The notes beneath the pieces are model-generated. The model was given only the letters and a program-made list of their open reading frames with translations. It was not told the DNA's origin and searched no databases. DNA of 64,000 nucleotides from Vitellaria paradoxa (Eukaryota > Streptophyta > Magnoliopsida > Ericales > Sapotaceae): assembly GCA_019916065.1 (NCBI GenBank), contig CM034243.1, positions 5,049,860 through 5,113,859 of the forward strand, in the 5' to 3' direction. The position numbers and the translations under genes were made by a program. Each line of letters opens with the position of its first letter. The stretch's first letter is position 1. Of the stretch, positions 15,396 through 30,400 are shown piece by piece.

Positions 15396-15449
15396 TTTCC
15401 GGAGCTATCGAGATCGAAACCTAGTTGCAGTTGCAGTAGATCGTTCGAA

Positions 15450-18400
15450 ATGCCTCCGAGAAGAAAACCGAACTCTGGGTCCAAGAAAATCGAACCAAAA
15501 CCAGCAAAGTCTTCAGCCTTCCAAGTTCGGAATTCAGCATTCTTCGATCGGCACACTCAAAACGCTCTCTCCCAAAACCTAATCGCCTATCGGATTCGCT
15601 ATCATCCGATCCCAATGGTGCGGTTTGGCCTCTCAAAACGCCAAAGCCGTGTCCAATTGATGCAGCTGATACAGCTAATGGCGTCTCAAGTTTCAAAACC
15701 ATGGAATGGGTCCATATCGGGAATAGGTGTAAGCGATTAGGGCATCGTCAAAGACCCAAAACCTATAGTTGCAATCGGTTCACTTGATTCCGATCAGAGG
15801 AAAGCTGACTTAACTGTCCAAAGCCCCAGGAATGATTTGAATTTGGGAGCAATAGGTCTGAACAGTGTGGTTTCAGCGCCTCAGAAACAAAAAATGAGCA
15901 GAATTTGCGGACCACTGAGTGTAACGGCCAATCACAAAATACTCCTCCCGATAATATTTTACCAGTTGCCTTCGACGCAGGCCAAAATCAGCCTGTGGAG
16001 TCCCCCGAAACTTGCAAGTCCGCATCTGTCAAGCGCTTCAAGTTTTCTCCAGGAATGGTAATTTCGTTTCTCACCCATGATTTGCTTTTTATGCAAGTGT
16101 TGGGTGTTTACTCCTAATGGAGGTATTAGCTGCAAAAGTTACCATTCTCGATGCACTTGTACAAAAGACTTATCTAGGATTGTTTCATTGCCGCTGAATT
16201 GCTTGGGAATTATCTTCAGAGCCGGCTCAATGCCTAGGCCAATTAGGCAAAAAGGCTCAAAGTTTTTGAAAAATTCTTTAATATACATTAGTACCAATTT
16301 TTATTGGATGGATAAAATAGGATGGTGGTGTTCTATATTAACTCTAGAAAGCTTGCATAACTTGGGGATCTCATAAATCACTTAATTATGGGTTAACATT
16401 GGCCTGGTTTGGGCTAGGTTGACAATGAGAAGTAATACTCATAATGGTTGTCCAATAACACCCCTATTTGTTTATTGGGACTATTATTTTATCATAAACC
16501 GGTCTACGTCATTTTTTTAAATACCAAGTCTGCCAATTAAGCTCCCAAAAGATTCATGTCAATATAAAATTGAAGATATATTGGCTTTGGACTTACCAAT
16601 TTACCTTATTATGTTTGAGAAGAAACTCTCTGCATTTCCCTCATCATAATTATGTAGATCCAATAGAAAGATTTAGCTAATTATAAGAAGGAAAAAGATG
16701 TGAGTGAAAGCTAAGAGTTCAATAACAAACTGCATAGTCGTGAAGGTTACAACCACATGAATATCTTTACGACGGAAGATGAATAGCTTAGAGGCTTTAG
16801 GATCTCAGTAATAGAACTAGGGTTTTGACTCCCTTTCCATCCAACTCTACCACAAGAGTGATGTAGGGGAAGCTCATAAAAATGAAAGGTTGAGCAAATG
16901 GTTGTGAATTTTTGCTTAGACTGAGAATACCCAAAGACAACACAGATTCCGTAGAGAAAACTTCTCTTGAAATTCTTTTAGCAATCCAAAAACTACTCAG
17001 AGCCGTATTAAACTGCCCTTGACCATCATTATTGCATCTGTGAGCTCATTTATGCATCTACACAGCATTTTCATGATTTGTGGTGCTTTTTTTAACTAAA
17101 AATATATTTATATGTGCACAAATAGGAAAAAAATTCAATCTATGCATATGTAAAGAAATTTTAGTTAAAAAAGAAGCATATTGGGTCAAATAAAATTACA
17201 ATTACCATCCAGCTCAATGATTGTCCATGTTTGATAGTATAAAGTAATAGGAACCACAATAAACATTTTTTCTTTGCATTTTTTGTGGCGATTTATTTTT
17301 ATTTTTTTTTTTTTAATTTTTTTGTGTAATGCAAGACAAAAGACATGCAGACTTAAGCGGATTAGACAGATATTGGGTTGGTTCTCATTCACCTTTTTTT
17401 TTTTTTTTTAATGTTGTGATAGCTGATAAAGCAAAGCCAAGATGATGGAGGCGATGAGGTCACCTGGAAAATTTCTCCTGTTAATGATAGACTCCATGCG
17501 GTGTCAAGGCCTGAAATGGTCAGAGTGTTGGCGGAATCTTCAAGGCTCAATTCTCTGAGTTTTCACCAATGCCAACAAAATAAGGCATGTTTCTTCTTGA
17601 TCATTGCTTCTTTAACTTCTTGTTATGCACTGTTTGGTGGGTGGTTAACACTAAAATGTACAGACTTCTCCCAGTTCACCCTGTAAGCTTGAGAAGTGGC
17701 TTTCTTCACCTCCACTCAAGCCTGTGGAAAAATCATTGGCATTCTCAAATAGGGTCAGGTTGAAAAGGGTCATTCAGAATCATGATACAGATTTACACCG
17801 AAGCCACACAAATGCAAACGATCAGGATAATTCTTGTGTTACTAATAGCCAGAGTCCTTTCAAGACTCCACCATCTCTTTCATATTGCCATGATAAGGTA
17901 AACTATATTTTCATAGATGAAGTATTCTTATCCAATTGTTTAAAAATGTCTTCAGATAATTTACGCAATTGAAAACACAACCTAATGATGCTATTGTTAC
18001 AAAATTGAAAATACAGCCTAATGATGGTGTTGTTCCCGATGAAGAATCTGATCAGCTTGGTTCAAGGCAACACAAAAAGGTCTATAAAGGAAATTCATTA
18101 TCTTCTGGTTGTTACTTTTTGTCTCCAATGTTTGATCCATTGTATTATCTTATTGCTCCTTGATATTATGAATGATTCAATAAATTCTCTGGGCATCTTA
18201 TCTTAGAGTTTTGTTTTGATTTTCTTCATTTTATTATCTTGTCAATTCTTTTAGGCATTGCTTGAACTTTTAGATCAAGTAGAAGATGTGATCTCTGTTG
18301 ATGAAACGCTCTGCAAGGGTACAAAGGCACACCTTTCTGAAGTTCAAGATAGAAATGGTGATGTGAAACTTCTCAAAGCTGATCCCGCTGTAAAAAGCTC

Positions 18401-21400
18401 AGTGACTGATCCCCTGCAAAAGCTCAAGAGGGAAACCTCAAATCTTTATTTTCTTGTGTTAGAGGTATGTTTTTATATTTCTCAGTTTCATCTACTTTTG
18501 TGGGAAATTTGCTCTTTATGCACGTTATTATATTGCATTGTATTCTTCTTCAGGTTTCTGAGAAGCGTGGAGCTGTTAATTCATCAGGACCACAATGCCC
18601 TTTCAAGGTTTTTATGAAACTTGAATATTGAAGCACCTAATGCTTTAATATAGTTTGCATGCTAGTCACAGTCAGCTATTGTCTTCCAGGTTCTGCGCTT
18701 ATTGAATGAGCAAAGTGGAGAAGAGCGGGCTGTCCATTTGTGGGACGAGTGGTAAGTAGTTAGCTTTGTGTTATTCCTAATATAAATTTAGTACCGTTCT
18801 TACCAATAACATTGAATCAAGTTGCATTTACCAATAATTTTGAAATCGAGTTACCTGACATCAATTCAACAATTTCTACCTCCATAATCTCACTAATTTT
18901 TTTTCCCTAACTTTGTGCCTAGTTTTTACCCCACATCCACCTCAACATTCTCATCTAATTATATATATTTGCAAAAATGCTTTTTCTTAATTGTCAACTT
19001 TTTGTACTGTAAAACTTGGTTGGTCTCGTAGAGGTCTCATAAAGTTTTCCTTTTTATCTTTAGTAGGCACCGGAAGCATCCTTCCTCTTAGTCCATCCTA
19101 CAGTTCCTATCTTTTTTTCTACGAGTAATATCAACACCACTGTCCTCCTCCATATGTATGATTGAGCTTGGGTATTGCAGTTCATCACTCTCTTGCATTT
19201 ATTGGCCTTCAATATTACCTATCCTTTTGTTCATTTGTAGATTTTTACATTTCCCAAAAGTATCTGAAAATTTCCTAAAATTTTTAGAAGAGTATTATAC
19301 CTACGTTGTAATTACATTTCCATTCTCAAATGAATTTCCTAGTAGCTATTGACAAAATGTCATTGGTTGTTTTGGTGGCAAACTGGTTGCCCATACCTCA
19401 GGTGAGCATTTCCTAGGAAATTTTGGGTGCCTGTACGGGCGGACCTAGACTATAAGTTGTGGGGTCAGCCACCTCCACTTAAAAAAAAAAATTTTTTTTT
19501 TACCCATTTTTTATACTAGTTCCCATATTTTTTGTTAATCCATACACTCTAACTGCTTATTCTTTGACATGATACATTTATATAGGTCAAATCACTGTCT
19601 AAGTTAAAATAATTTTAATTTTTTAAAATTATCCTTACAAATTTTGTTACATTACTTTAATTATCCTTAAAAAACTTATTTTATTTTTATAAATATCCTA
19701 TCTTTATGCCCGTTCAAGCTGTTGTAAGAAATTTTTGTCCCACTGAACTAAAATGCTTGGTTCACCCCCTGGTGCCCAGGGAATAGTTTTGGCCCTTGGT
19801 AGCTGCCCATAACAAGTATGATACTAACAATTAATTGTTTGCTCGCGAAAATAAATAATATTTCATATTTTTTGATCGTTGTGTGTTGGTTACCTGAAAT
19901 GTGTATAAATTTTGTCATTTTGCTTTGTCAACTTTTTTGTTTACGGAAGGGCTACCTTAAAATTTGCACTTGAACTTCCTGCCATCCTGACGATGGCCTC
20001 ATTATTTTATTTTTTTGCCCGTTGAAATTTCTATTTTACTAATTCTTATTTTAGACGCTTAAGTTTAAAGTGATGAACTTTCATACAGTGCTCCAAATTC
20101 GTTTTTCGATTTTCTTTTGGTCCTGTATTCTATGTATCTGTTTTATAAAATATGAATTTTATTTTTTTCTTGAACCTTTTCCATCGTCCTTTTTGTCAAA
20201 AGTTATTTCTTATCTTGATAGTATGTTGTTCTTTGCTAAGTAAAAGCCTTGAGAGATTCTGATTGCGTTCCTGATTCTTTGCCACAGGTTTTATAGTGTC
20301 ATTTCACCTGGGGATACCATTCACGTCATTGGCGAATTTGATGACGAAGGAAAGTGTAATGTCAATCGTGACAAGAATTATCTAATTGTTCACCCAAATG
20401 TTTTGGTGTCCGGAACTCGGGTAATTTACCTCCCCCCCCCCAAAAAATGTCAATATTATGTATTCATTTTATGGATTCGCTTACAAGTTTTGACTTGTTT
20501 AACACGAATTACTTTGAGCCACTATTTGTGATGATTTCTAATGTCTGGAGTATGCACCTAATCCTATTGTTCGAAAAATAAAAATTGAACCTCCAGGTTG
20601 CTGCTAGCTTCAGTTGCGGAAGGCGAACTGTCCTAGATGAGAGGTTAAGATTCAGTGAGCAATCGGCTGCAGCATTGATTGGCACGTTGCTGCATCAAAT
20701 TTTTCAGGTTTCATAATTCTAACTTCTTTCTATTTTTCACTTGTAAAATTGTCAAATTACACTTGTTATCTTTTATTGGTTGAGCAAACTATTGAGCTGC
20801 TCTCTCTCTGTTTACATTTTATTTCAGTTTTTCCTGTTTTGAATGAATATAATTTCCTGTTCAGGCTGGATTAATGAGGGAAGTTGCAACGAAGGAATTC
20901 TTAGAGGAATATGCAAGAGTTGTGCTCCAAAAGAATATTGAGAGCTTGTATGCATGTGGAGGTGGAGATTTATAAAAATATCACTTTTCTGTAATTTCCC
21001 ATTTCTCATTGGCAACTTGATCACTTTTCTCATTACAGTTGGCTTATGAAAGCATTCTGTCCGCTCATATCGTGTATTTTGCTTCATAAAATTTTTGATG
21101 AACTTATTCTGTAAAATGCTTAATGGTATTGTATGCGAAATTTCTGATTTCCACCATTTGTGGACATTGCAGTGAATGAAAATGAGTTGCACAAAACCTT
21201 GATTGATGCAATTCCAAGAATATTAAATTGGATACTCCTTTTTCGAGATTCACAGGTATGCAAATATTGGTTTTCAATAAATGTTTGTCCATAAATCTTA
21301 TGTATGATGGCTTTTAGTGATGTTAATAGTGTCAGGTCTGCATCACAGATCTGTCATAGGACTGCAACTGTAGACCTAGGTGGCAAGTTGATCAGGACCA

Positions 21401-24400
21401 TGTTGGGCACTTTCATTATAAATATTCTCGGCAGGGACACGATATGAATTGAATAGGATTATTTGGGCATTGTTGATTTAATTTGCTTTCCTTAGATATT
21501 GGGATTTTATTTATTTGATTTCATTACTTGATTTATGGAATTGTTATTTGATTTGTTACTTTCAGCCCTAGCCTATATAAAGGTTAGGATTGTGAGGAAT
21601 TAGTAGTTTTTGAATGAAATTAAATTGAGATTTGAGTTGTTTTTTAGTTATAGTTCTTGTTCTTTATTTTCTTGCTCCATTTTGCTACATCACAAGTGTC
21701 CTCAACAAGTTAATTTTCCAAGTGGGTTTGTTGCTTAATTGGCATGTAGATTTAACATTGTGTCGATCCAATTTCATCCAAAGCTTAAACTATACGGAAG
21801 CAGGTCCAACAATTTATATTAGCTATGTAACACTCTCCCTAGTTCAACATTTTCTTGCACATGGAGAGTGAGCCAAACGTACGCACTGGTTGAGTTAAAT
21901 TGGCTGTCCAAACACAGGAAAAGAGTGCACAAGCATAATGTAGCGGCAAACGCAGGCCATTAGACTTGATCTCAGTGCACAAGCATAATGTAGCGGCAAA
22001 CGCAGGCCAATAGACTTATCTTTGAACTTAAAAAACCATATCCCTAATACCTTTCCAAGTCACCAATTATTCCAAAATGTTTACTCTGTTAGGAAGTTGA
22101 ACTAGCAATGTGTTGTTGGCTAATAGGGGATAAGAAATGGGATTTGCATAGCTTATCTTTGAATTTAAAAAACCATATCCTAATACCTTGTCCAGTCACC
22201 AATTATTCTAAAATGTTTACACTGTTAGGTATTTGAACTAGCAATGTGTTGTTGGCTGACAGGGGGTAAGGAGTTGGATTTGCATAGCTATTTGTCATTT
22301 ACAAAGCAGATGGAAGTTAAATCTTTCTGTTTTATAATTGTTATATTTTTTTGGCAATCAAGTGACATCGCTTTAATCGGCTCCATTAATTAGAAAATAT
22401 ATTTGCATTTTTTTTTTTTTGCAATTTAGCATTTCTTTCTTTCTTTTTCTTTTTTTTTTCCCTTTCTTTATCTCTTATTATTACAGAACCAAGTTATTCT
22501 ATTCTCTTCAATTATTCGGTTGGTTTGGTTAGCAAAAAATAACTGGAAAATTTTCAGTTAATTTAGTTCGGTTCAGTTTTTGACCAAACCAATGATTTGC
22601 TTGCTCCTAAATATGTGAGAAGCTTATCATCAACATACCACATTTCAGAGTACAAGCATATTGCATTCTATTTCTCATTCTATGTACCGAAACGATATAC
22701 ATTTTGGGTAACATTAATTGAAGTTCCGTTATCATATGTTGGCGAATATTTTTGTGTATATGAATGTGTATTTTTTTCTAGTGGTCCTTGTTACTCGCAA
22801 TTAGTGAGGAATACTCATTATCTTATGCATGGCCAATATTGTTATGCAATGTTTTTTCTAGTGGTTCTTGGCACTTCCAATTAGTGAGGAATACAAGGGT
22901 CTCACAGCCATCTTGAAAAAGCCAAAAACATAAGAGAAATTGTAGTTGTGTTAACAACATACCCCATTAAATTTAGAGGCTAATGATTTAATAAATTTTA
23001 CAGGACTCAAAAATTCCTAGTGTTGATTTTGGATCTAATGATGGACTGAAGAAGGTTAAAGTAACTGAGGTAATGAATCTCACTTAGTCTTGTTTCTTTT
23101 TGTGAGTGCTTGATATACAAAGAAGGAAAACGGATGCGTGTTAGCTAACAATCCATTTCTTTTATGACATGGTTTGTGTGAAACAACTTGGGACCGAAAA
23201 GCATCGTTATTTGGACTTTGCATCTACATGGATTTTTTTTTTTTTGGTTTGAGGCTATGAATGCAGCTATGTAGAGTCCCAAATTTGAATGTGCCCATTT
23301 TGGTACAACATGCTGGCTAGAAACGGATATATTGATACTTTGAGGTGTTCTCAAAATCTAATATATATCCACTACTTTTTGGGTTATATGTTAACATATG
23401 CATGCTCATCATTTCTCGCCATTTCTTAAATGCATTTACCTGCTCGTGGGAGGATGTGATGGTTTCAGACTTGTAAATTAGTCATTTGCTCAGTTGTGAA
23501 CTGCACAACACTGCTTTTCTCAGCAATCCTGTTCAACTGTAGGTAGTCGATATTGAAGAGATGGCATGGGCCCCAAAATATGGCCTAAAAGGGATGATTG
23601 ATGCATCTGTTCGAGTTAAAGTCAATTCGAGCAAAGATGAAACTAATGAGAAGATAATGCCTTTAGAATTTAAAACTGGGAAAGGAACCAGTGGCCAGGC
23701 AAGCTGATCGTAAAACATTTTCTACTTATTTCTTTCTTTCTTTTTATTTATTTATTTATTTTTTGATAAAAACTGTCAAACTGCTATTTTCTGTTCAAAG
23801 AATTTTCGGATCAATTGAGTTGAAAGATTTCTTTTTTGGATACCATCTATCTGTTTTACACTTTCCAACTATAATGTTATACTCACTTTTATCTGGTTGC
23901 TTGCGCAGTCACATATGGAACATAGTGCACAAGTGATGCTATACGCTCTCCTTATGTCTGAGAGGTTGGTATGATTTGGCCAAATTTCTTATGTGTCAAT
24001 AACATTTTCCCCCTCAACTATTTGTTTATTCCTTTTTCAGATACTTGAAGACTGTGGATTGTGGTCTTCTATACTATCTCCACACAGATCAGACACAGGT
24101 AAAGTTAAATTTCTACACACATTTCTTTCTGTTTCCTTCTAATTAAGTGTGTTGCATGTGTATTCACATTGTGAAGGGAATCAAAGTTCGGAGATCTGAC
24201 TTGGTTGGGTTGATCATGCGCCGGAATGAACTTGCAAACGATATCCTTAAAGCGTCAACATCTCAACAATTGCCACCAATGTTGCAGGTATCAGTATTGC
24301 TCTTCCTGTTAGGATTGCTCTTTACCTGTTTGCAATCTGATCATTCACTTTATCTTTTCTCCTAGAGCCCAAGCATGTGCAGAGGTTGCCGCCACCTAAA

Positions 24401-27400
24401 TGCTTGTACTGTATATCATAAGGTAAACTTTTTATCCTTCTAAAGTCGGGGGCTTGAATTGCTATTTAGTGGGCGGCTAATTAATAATCAATGCAAGAAA
24501 TTTCTTTTTGATTAATCCTATCAGATTGGAATTCAATCCCTTGTATAAAATTTTCTCCTATCAGATTGAATTGCTATTGTTTAAGCATGCCAGTTATGTC
24601 TTGTATTTTTTTATTTGTCCTTTATCAACTTGAAATAGTTTAATTCTGTTTGTGACCGCATTTATTTTTATTTTAATGCTGAAGGCGCATGGTGGCACAG
24701 AAAGCAGTGGATTGGGTGACAGTCACTTTGAGTCATTTAACAAGTACACATTGTGCTTTCCTCCGCCAATGGGAGCGGTTAATTGACCTAGAAGCTAAGG
24801 AAATACAGGTGCAATAATTTAACAAATGTGTGCATAACATCAACAGCTTATTGCTAAAACAGTTGCAGTGTAATTCCTTAAGTTGCTAATTCTTTTCATT
24901 TTCTTAGGATGTTAAGCAAGACATCTGGTGTTCATCAAGCCTGAGGAGTGAAAAGTCAACTAGTTGCTTTTCTTCTGTTGTTCTTGATTCTTCAGAAGAA
25001 CTCCCAGAGAAGAAGTTTTCCAAGAGCAACCGATTCATTTATCGCTTTGTGTGTCAAGATTTGCCCCCACTTGATCATGAAGCACACAATAGGGGTTCTC
25101 TGAGCTCTGTGTCTTCTCCAACTGATAACATAAATTGCACGCTTAGAAGTGGAGACTATGTGGTAGACATTCTCTTCTAATAACCGCTTCTTTCCCTATC
25201 TTACCCCATTGTCTTGGATGTGATGTTGTTGTTGCATTTAGCATTTTGAATAGTGCACATTGTTAATGCGAGTTTGGTAAGGGTGTTTAAAATGTGTAAC
25301 ATGCTTGCCAAGCACAACCCTCTGTTTAGCGTTTGTTTCAAATATGTTCATAATCTAATGCTGTCATGCTGGTTTGGGCTTGTAGATTGTATTGCCATGT
25401 GGTTTGTTTTGGGTGAGTGTTCATTTCTCTGTTAAAAAAATCACCCTCTTTAAGCTTGTATAGGAAAAATTATGTGGTACAATTACATGTAATGATAACC
25501 TAGATTTTCCCCCACATGGGGACTAATGCAATATATGTCCTCCAATTTAAAGCATGGAGGTAATTAATACATTCGATGTGCCCTCCAATTTTAAAAATAG
25601 AAAATTTTGTTCTTTCTTTTTCATAATAATCATCAATTTATTTTTAGTTTGGAATTTAAGGGAAGGCTGTTTATTTTCTTACATGTTTTATTGATGTCTA
25701 AGTAGGTCAAGTGTTTGCATTTGTTTGAGTGCATGGACATTTCGGTTGCGAAATATTTGCTTTTGCAATGTAGCGCCACAGTATAATTGCAAGCTTTGGA
25801 CATGGTTGCTCGCTCATTTTCTTTTGTATTATGTCTACTAATGAGTTAAATGTGTGTGTGTGGACATTATGTGAGATTTTAGCCATAGGAAATGTTGCAC
25901 CTTATATTAAATGTATTTTATTTTATTATCCTTCTAGTCAACAAAGCATCTGCTATTTCACTTTGTGTTTTGTTTTAGATACTGAGCACTGAACTTGGCC
26001 GTCTAACAGTTGCTAGTGGCATCATAATGGATATCAGTCGCTCGCATGTTACTGTAAGAATCATATTGTAATATATATTGTTTCCTAGTATATTTTCTCC
26101 AAGTGATCCTTTATAAGAATTGAGAAGAAATTCCAGTTTTTTAAGTGCATCCTTGTTCCCAAAGGAATTGCCACAGTGTGGTTATAATATTTTTTTATGT
26201 ATACTAGAGACTAAAAATTTTTAATTGTTGCTTTTGTCTAAACTGTTAGGTTTCCTTTTCCAAACGCATAAGGCTTCCGAGGAGTGGCCCTTCGTTTGTG
26301 GCACAAGATCTCCATCAAGAACTTTGGCGTATTGACAAGGATGAGGTTATGTCCTCATTTGCAATCATGAGGTAATTAAACAATAATAATGCTATCTTAA
26401 AAGTCACGACAGTTGTTTTTGCTTCTAGCATTTACTTCCTGTTAGGATGATACTGAAATATTCATGCTTGCCTTTGTTGTTGAAGGTTCAACCTAATACA
26501 CCTTTTTCTTCAAAACGAACGTAGTTTTCATTTAAGGAGGATGATTGTTGATCTTGAGGTACATGAGCTGCTAAACTTTAAAATTCTTTAAATACGTTTG
26601 TTCGTGTTGCATATTTTTTGTGTTTTAGTTAAATCGTATAATCTGGTAGGTTCCTAGATTTGACAGTGGATGCGTATACAGTCAAGACCCTGCAATATCA
26701 TATATATGGTCTGAGAAGAATTTGAATGATGATCAGCGCAGAGCCATAATCAAGGTTAATCATCATACAACTATCCATAATTTGTATTTCAACCCACTTA
26801 GGTAGCATTTGGCTGACCAACAAAAAAAAAAAAGATCAACTTTTATCAAAATTTTCTAACTTTTTCCAACTTTCTCCGCTAAACACAACAAACTTTGACC
26901 AACTTTCTCCAAGTTTTACCAATCTTCTCTAGCTTTTCTTGTTTTAATTTTCTCCAACTTTTACAAAATTTTACCAAACACCCAAGTACCAACTAAAGTG
27001 CCACATGTCAAATTTTGGTGCAAAGTTGCACTTTTTTTGGTGCCGCCAAATGCCTCCTTACTGCAGTTTGCCGATTTACTCATATTACAATGCTTGGTTT
27101 TATTTATTGCACATTGCAGATACTTACAGCAAAGGACTATACACTTATTCTAGGAATGCCTGGAACTGGCAAAACGTCCACTATGGTATATGCAGTGAAG
27201 GCATTGTTGATGAGAGGTGCATCCATTCTGCTTACATCCTATACAAACTCAGCCGTTGATAATTTACTTATCAAATTGAAAGCTCAGGTCATCTCTTCTT
27301 GGTGCATTATGTCAATGCCCTCCCAATTTATAATTTGTTCTATCACAACTGTGGTTCAAAGTCATTGTCATTTCGGCTTGGATCTTGGCATCTCGAAAGA

Positions 27401-30400
27401 GACTGAGAGGAAATATTGAAGTACCTCAACTGTAAATGATCTGTCTCAGTAAAGGAGATATCAGCCCAATTTTCCAGTTGACTTTTAATTGTTAATCATT
27501 ACATATTGGCCAATATTGCAACGCAACACCCCGTCGATGTGAAAAATTAAGTGACCGAGATTCTTGCCACTTCCACTACTTTGAACCATGATCACAACCA
27601 TGGCAATATAGTTAAAGTATCACATAATCTAGTTTGTTTTCATGTTTTCTTCCCAAGTAAGGATAATTTAAGAATTTCATAACATGACTATTTTTGCGGA
27701 ATTTGAAGTAATGGTGTAAAAGTTCCAGGGGCAACTGAAAAAATAATAGAGATAGTTAAAGGGAGGAATGAAGGGTTGCCGACAAAGAAATGCATATTGG
27801 AAAAAAGGAAAAATATCTCAAGAGATAAAACTGATTGATCGGGTGTAAAAAAATGCATGGACATAGTTTGTGTATTGTGTATGATGCATGGATCTGACTG
27901 AAGCCAGAATCTTTGTGGAAATTTTTGTTTGACCTGTGAAGATGTGTGATTAAGATGGTAATTAAATAGATTTTACCCTAGAGGTGAGTGAGCCTAGTAG
28001 CTTGCAAATTGCTAGGATGCATAATGCTAAAATTGTGTCATAGTAGAAGCATTCCTTCTCACGATTCCAAAATCTAATAATATAAAAATTTTATTTGACC
28101 AAATTAGATCATCTCATTCCCCCTCCACCCTCTCTTCCTCACACAGACACACACACACACACAAAAGCTATTTTATTGCTTAGTGATTCTGGGTTAATTT
28201 TGCAATTGGCTGAAAGCTAGGCTGCTGCAGGGCATAGATTTTGTGCGCATTGGAAGAAATGATGCTGTCCATGAGGAAGTTCGCAGTCATTGCTCTTCAG
28301 GTTGCACGTGCTATCATCAATGGCCACCTTATCCCTTTTTTTGTCCGTTGTTTTTTTTTTTAATTAAATATTACAAGTTTCTTTGACAGCGATGGACATT
28401 CGAAGTATTGAAGACATTAAGAAAAGATTAGACCAAGTAAAAGTTGTTGCAGTTACTTGTTTGGGGATAACCAGTCCCTTGCTTGTCAATAAGAAATTCG
28501 ATGTATGCATTATGGATGAAGCTGGACAAACTACGCTCCCAGTATGTCTTCTTTTCAGTCTCGTGTTTCCACAAATTTATGAAAGCATCATAGTGTAGTC
28601 CCAACTAATTACATTAATTATATAAAAAAAATTGGGGTTATTTATTCCTTTAGGTACCCAAAGTTTGTAATTGGAGGTCCTTGCTGTTGTTTGAGTGTTT
28701 TGAAAGGCTCGATATTAGTGGTTTTTGTCTGTGAGTAAAATTATTACCTCCTTTTGAGTCTATCTTTACTATGTAATTCATATAATGCACTTCCTGCAAA
28801 TTTCAAAATTGTACATATCTAAAGGGAGTAGAGTAGTTGCAGGTTGAGGAGCCATGGATGCCATGGAAAACTAATGGTTTCAAAACGTATTTCTTGCATG
28901 CACAGAAAATTTATTAACTTATGTCTATTGCTTCATATAATTGTCCTATCAGGTATCCTTGGGCCCCTTGATGTATGCATCAAAGTTTGTCCTTGTTGGA
29001 GATCATTATCAATTACCACCACTTGTCCAGGTTGCATATCTTCTCCGAGTGATTCTAGTTTAGCTAGTTTTTCCATTTGTGACTTTTGTTTAATTAAAGC
29101 TATTGTTAATTTTAGAGCACAGAAGCTTTAGAAAATGGAATGGGTGTAAGTCTGTTTTGCCGGCTATCAGAAGCTCATCCCCAGGCAATTTCTGCATTGC
29201 AAAGCCAGGTTACTCATACTTGGTTTAAATTTTTGTGGTTCTTCCCTTCTGGAATTCTTTTTTCTAGTTAAGCTAACAAGCTAAAGATCTATACATCGCA
29301 AAATGCAGTATCGTATGTGTGCAGGCATTATGGAACTATCAAATGCCTTGATATATGGAAACAGATTGCGTTGTGGTTCCACTGAAGTAGAGAATGCCAA
29401 ACTTAAGTACACCAGTTCAAAATGCGCATCATCTTGGCTAAAGGAGGTAATTATTATTTATGGTATAAGTTTAATTTGTTTATTGTACTTGTATTTATCT
29501 AAGGGAGGACATTGAATATGGTGTTTATTATGAATGCATGTGGAATTTGAACTTCTAAAATTTATCTGCTTAAGTTTGAATCTGATGCCGGGTTGACATG
29601 AAGACAAGTACATAATAATCTTTGCAGGTTTTGGATCCCAACCGGCCAGTAATATTTATTAATACAGGTCTGCGGCAATACCTTCGCCATCTCCTGGTTC
29701 CTAAACGTTGCTATTAAATGCTGCTTTCAGCTAATATTATTTGAGCTGCTTACTAAATCAGCTAGTTACAACAGATATGCTACCTGGTCTTGAGACGAGA
29801 GACAGCAACACTCTGAAAAACCCAGTCGAAGCTAACATTGTTGTAGAGGTGTGTATATATATATATATGCTCTTTTTGTGGCAATTTTGTTTCAATCGTT
29901 CATGCTACATGCCCTTCACCTTTTGCAAGTAAGTCATGCGACCATTATGGTGCTTGCCCTGTGTAATTTTGTTCATTTCATTCGATATAGATCACAGAGG
30001 AACTCGTTAACAAAGGTATTGAAGTGGAAGACATTGGAATCATCACCCCTTATAATTCTCAGGCAAATCTCATCCGGCATACCATTTCCACGTCTGTGGA
30101 GATACATACCATTGACAAATACCAGGTAATAATCTGCTCTCTCACTATCCTCTCTCTCTCTCTCTCTCTCTTTTTCCAAAGTCTTTTTGCTAGTCTCCCT
30201 TTTTTAACATATCGATGAATATCTACAAATTTCAGATATTATTAAGGTTGTTTTTGGTTCCATGGATTTATTGAGGAAAAAAGAGAATTCATAAAAAAAA
30301 TTGTTGTGTTGAAAAATGGAGAAAAAGTGTAGAATTTGGGAAATGAAAAAAAAAAATTATTAAGATATACATTTCATTCTCATATTTTGTAACTCAAATT

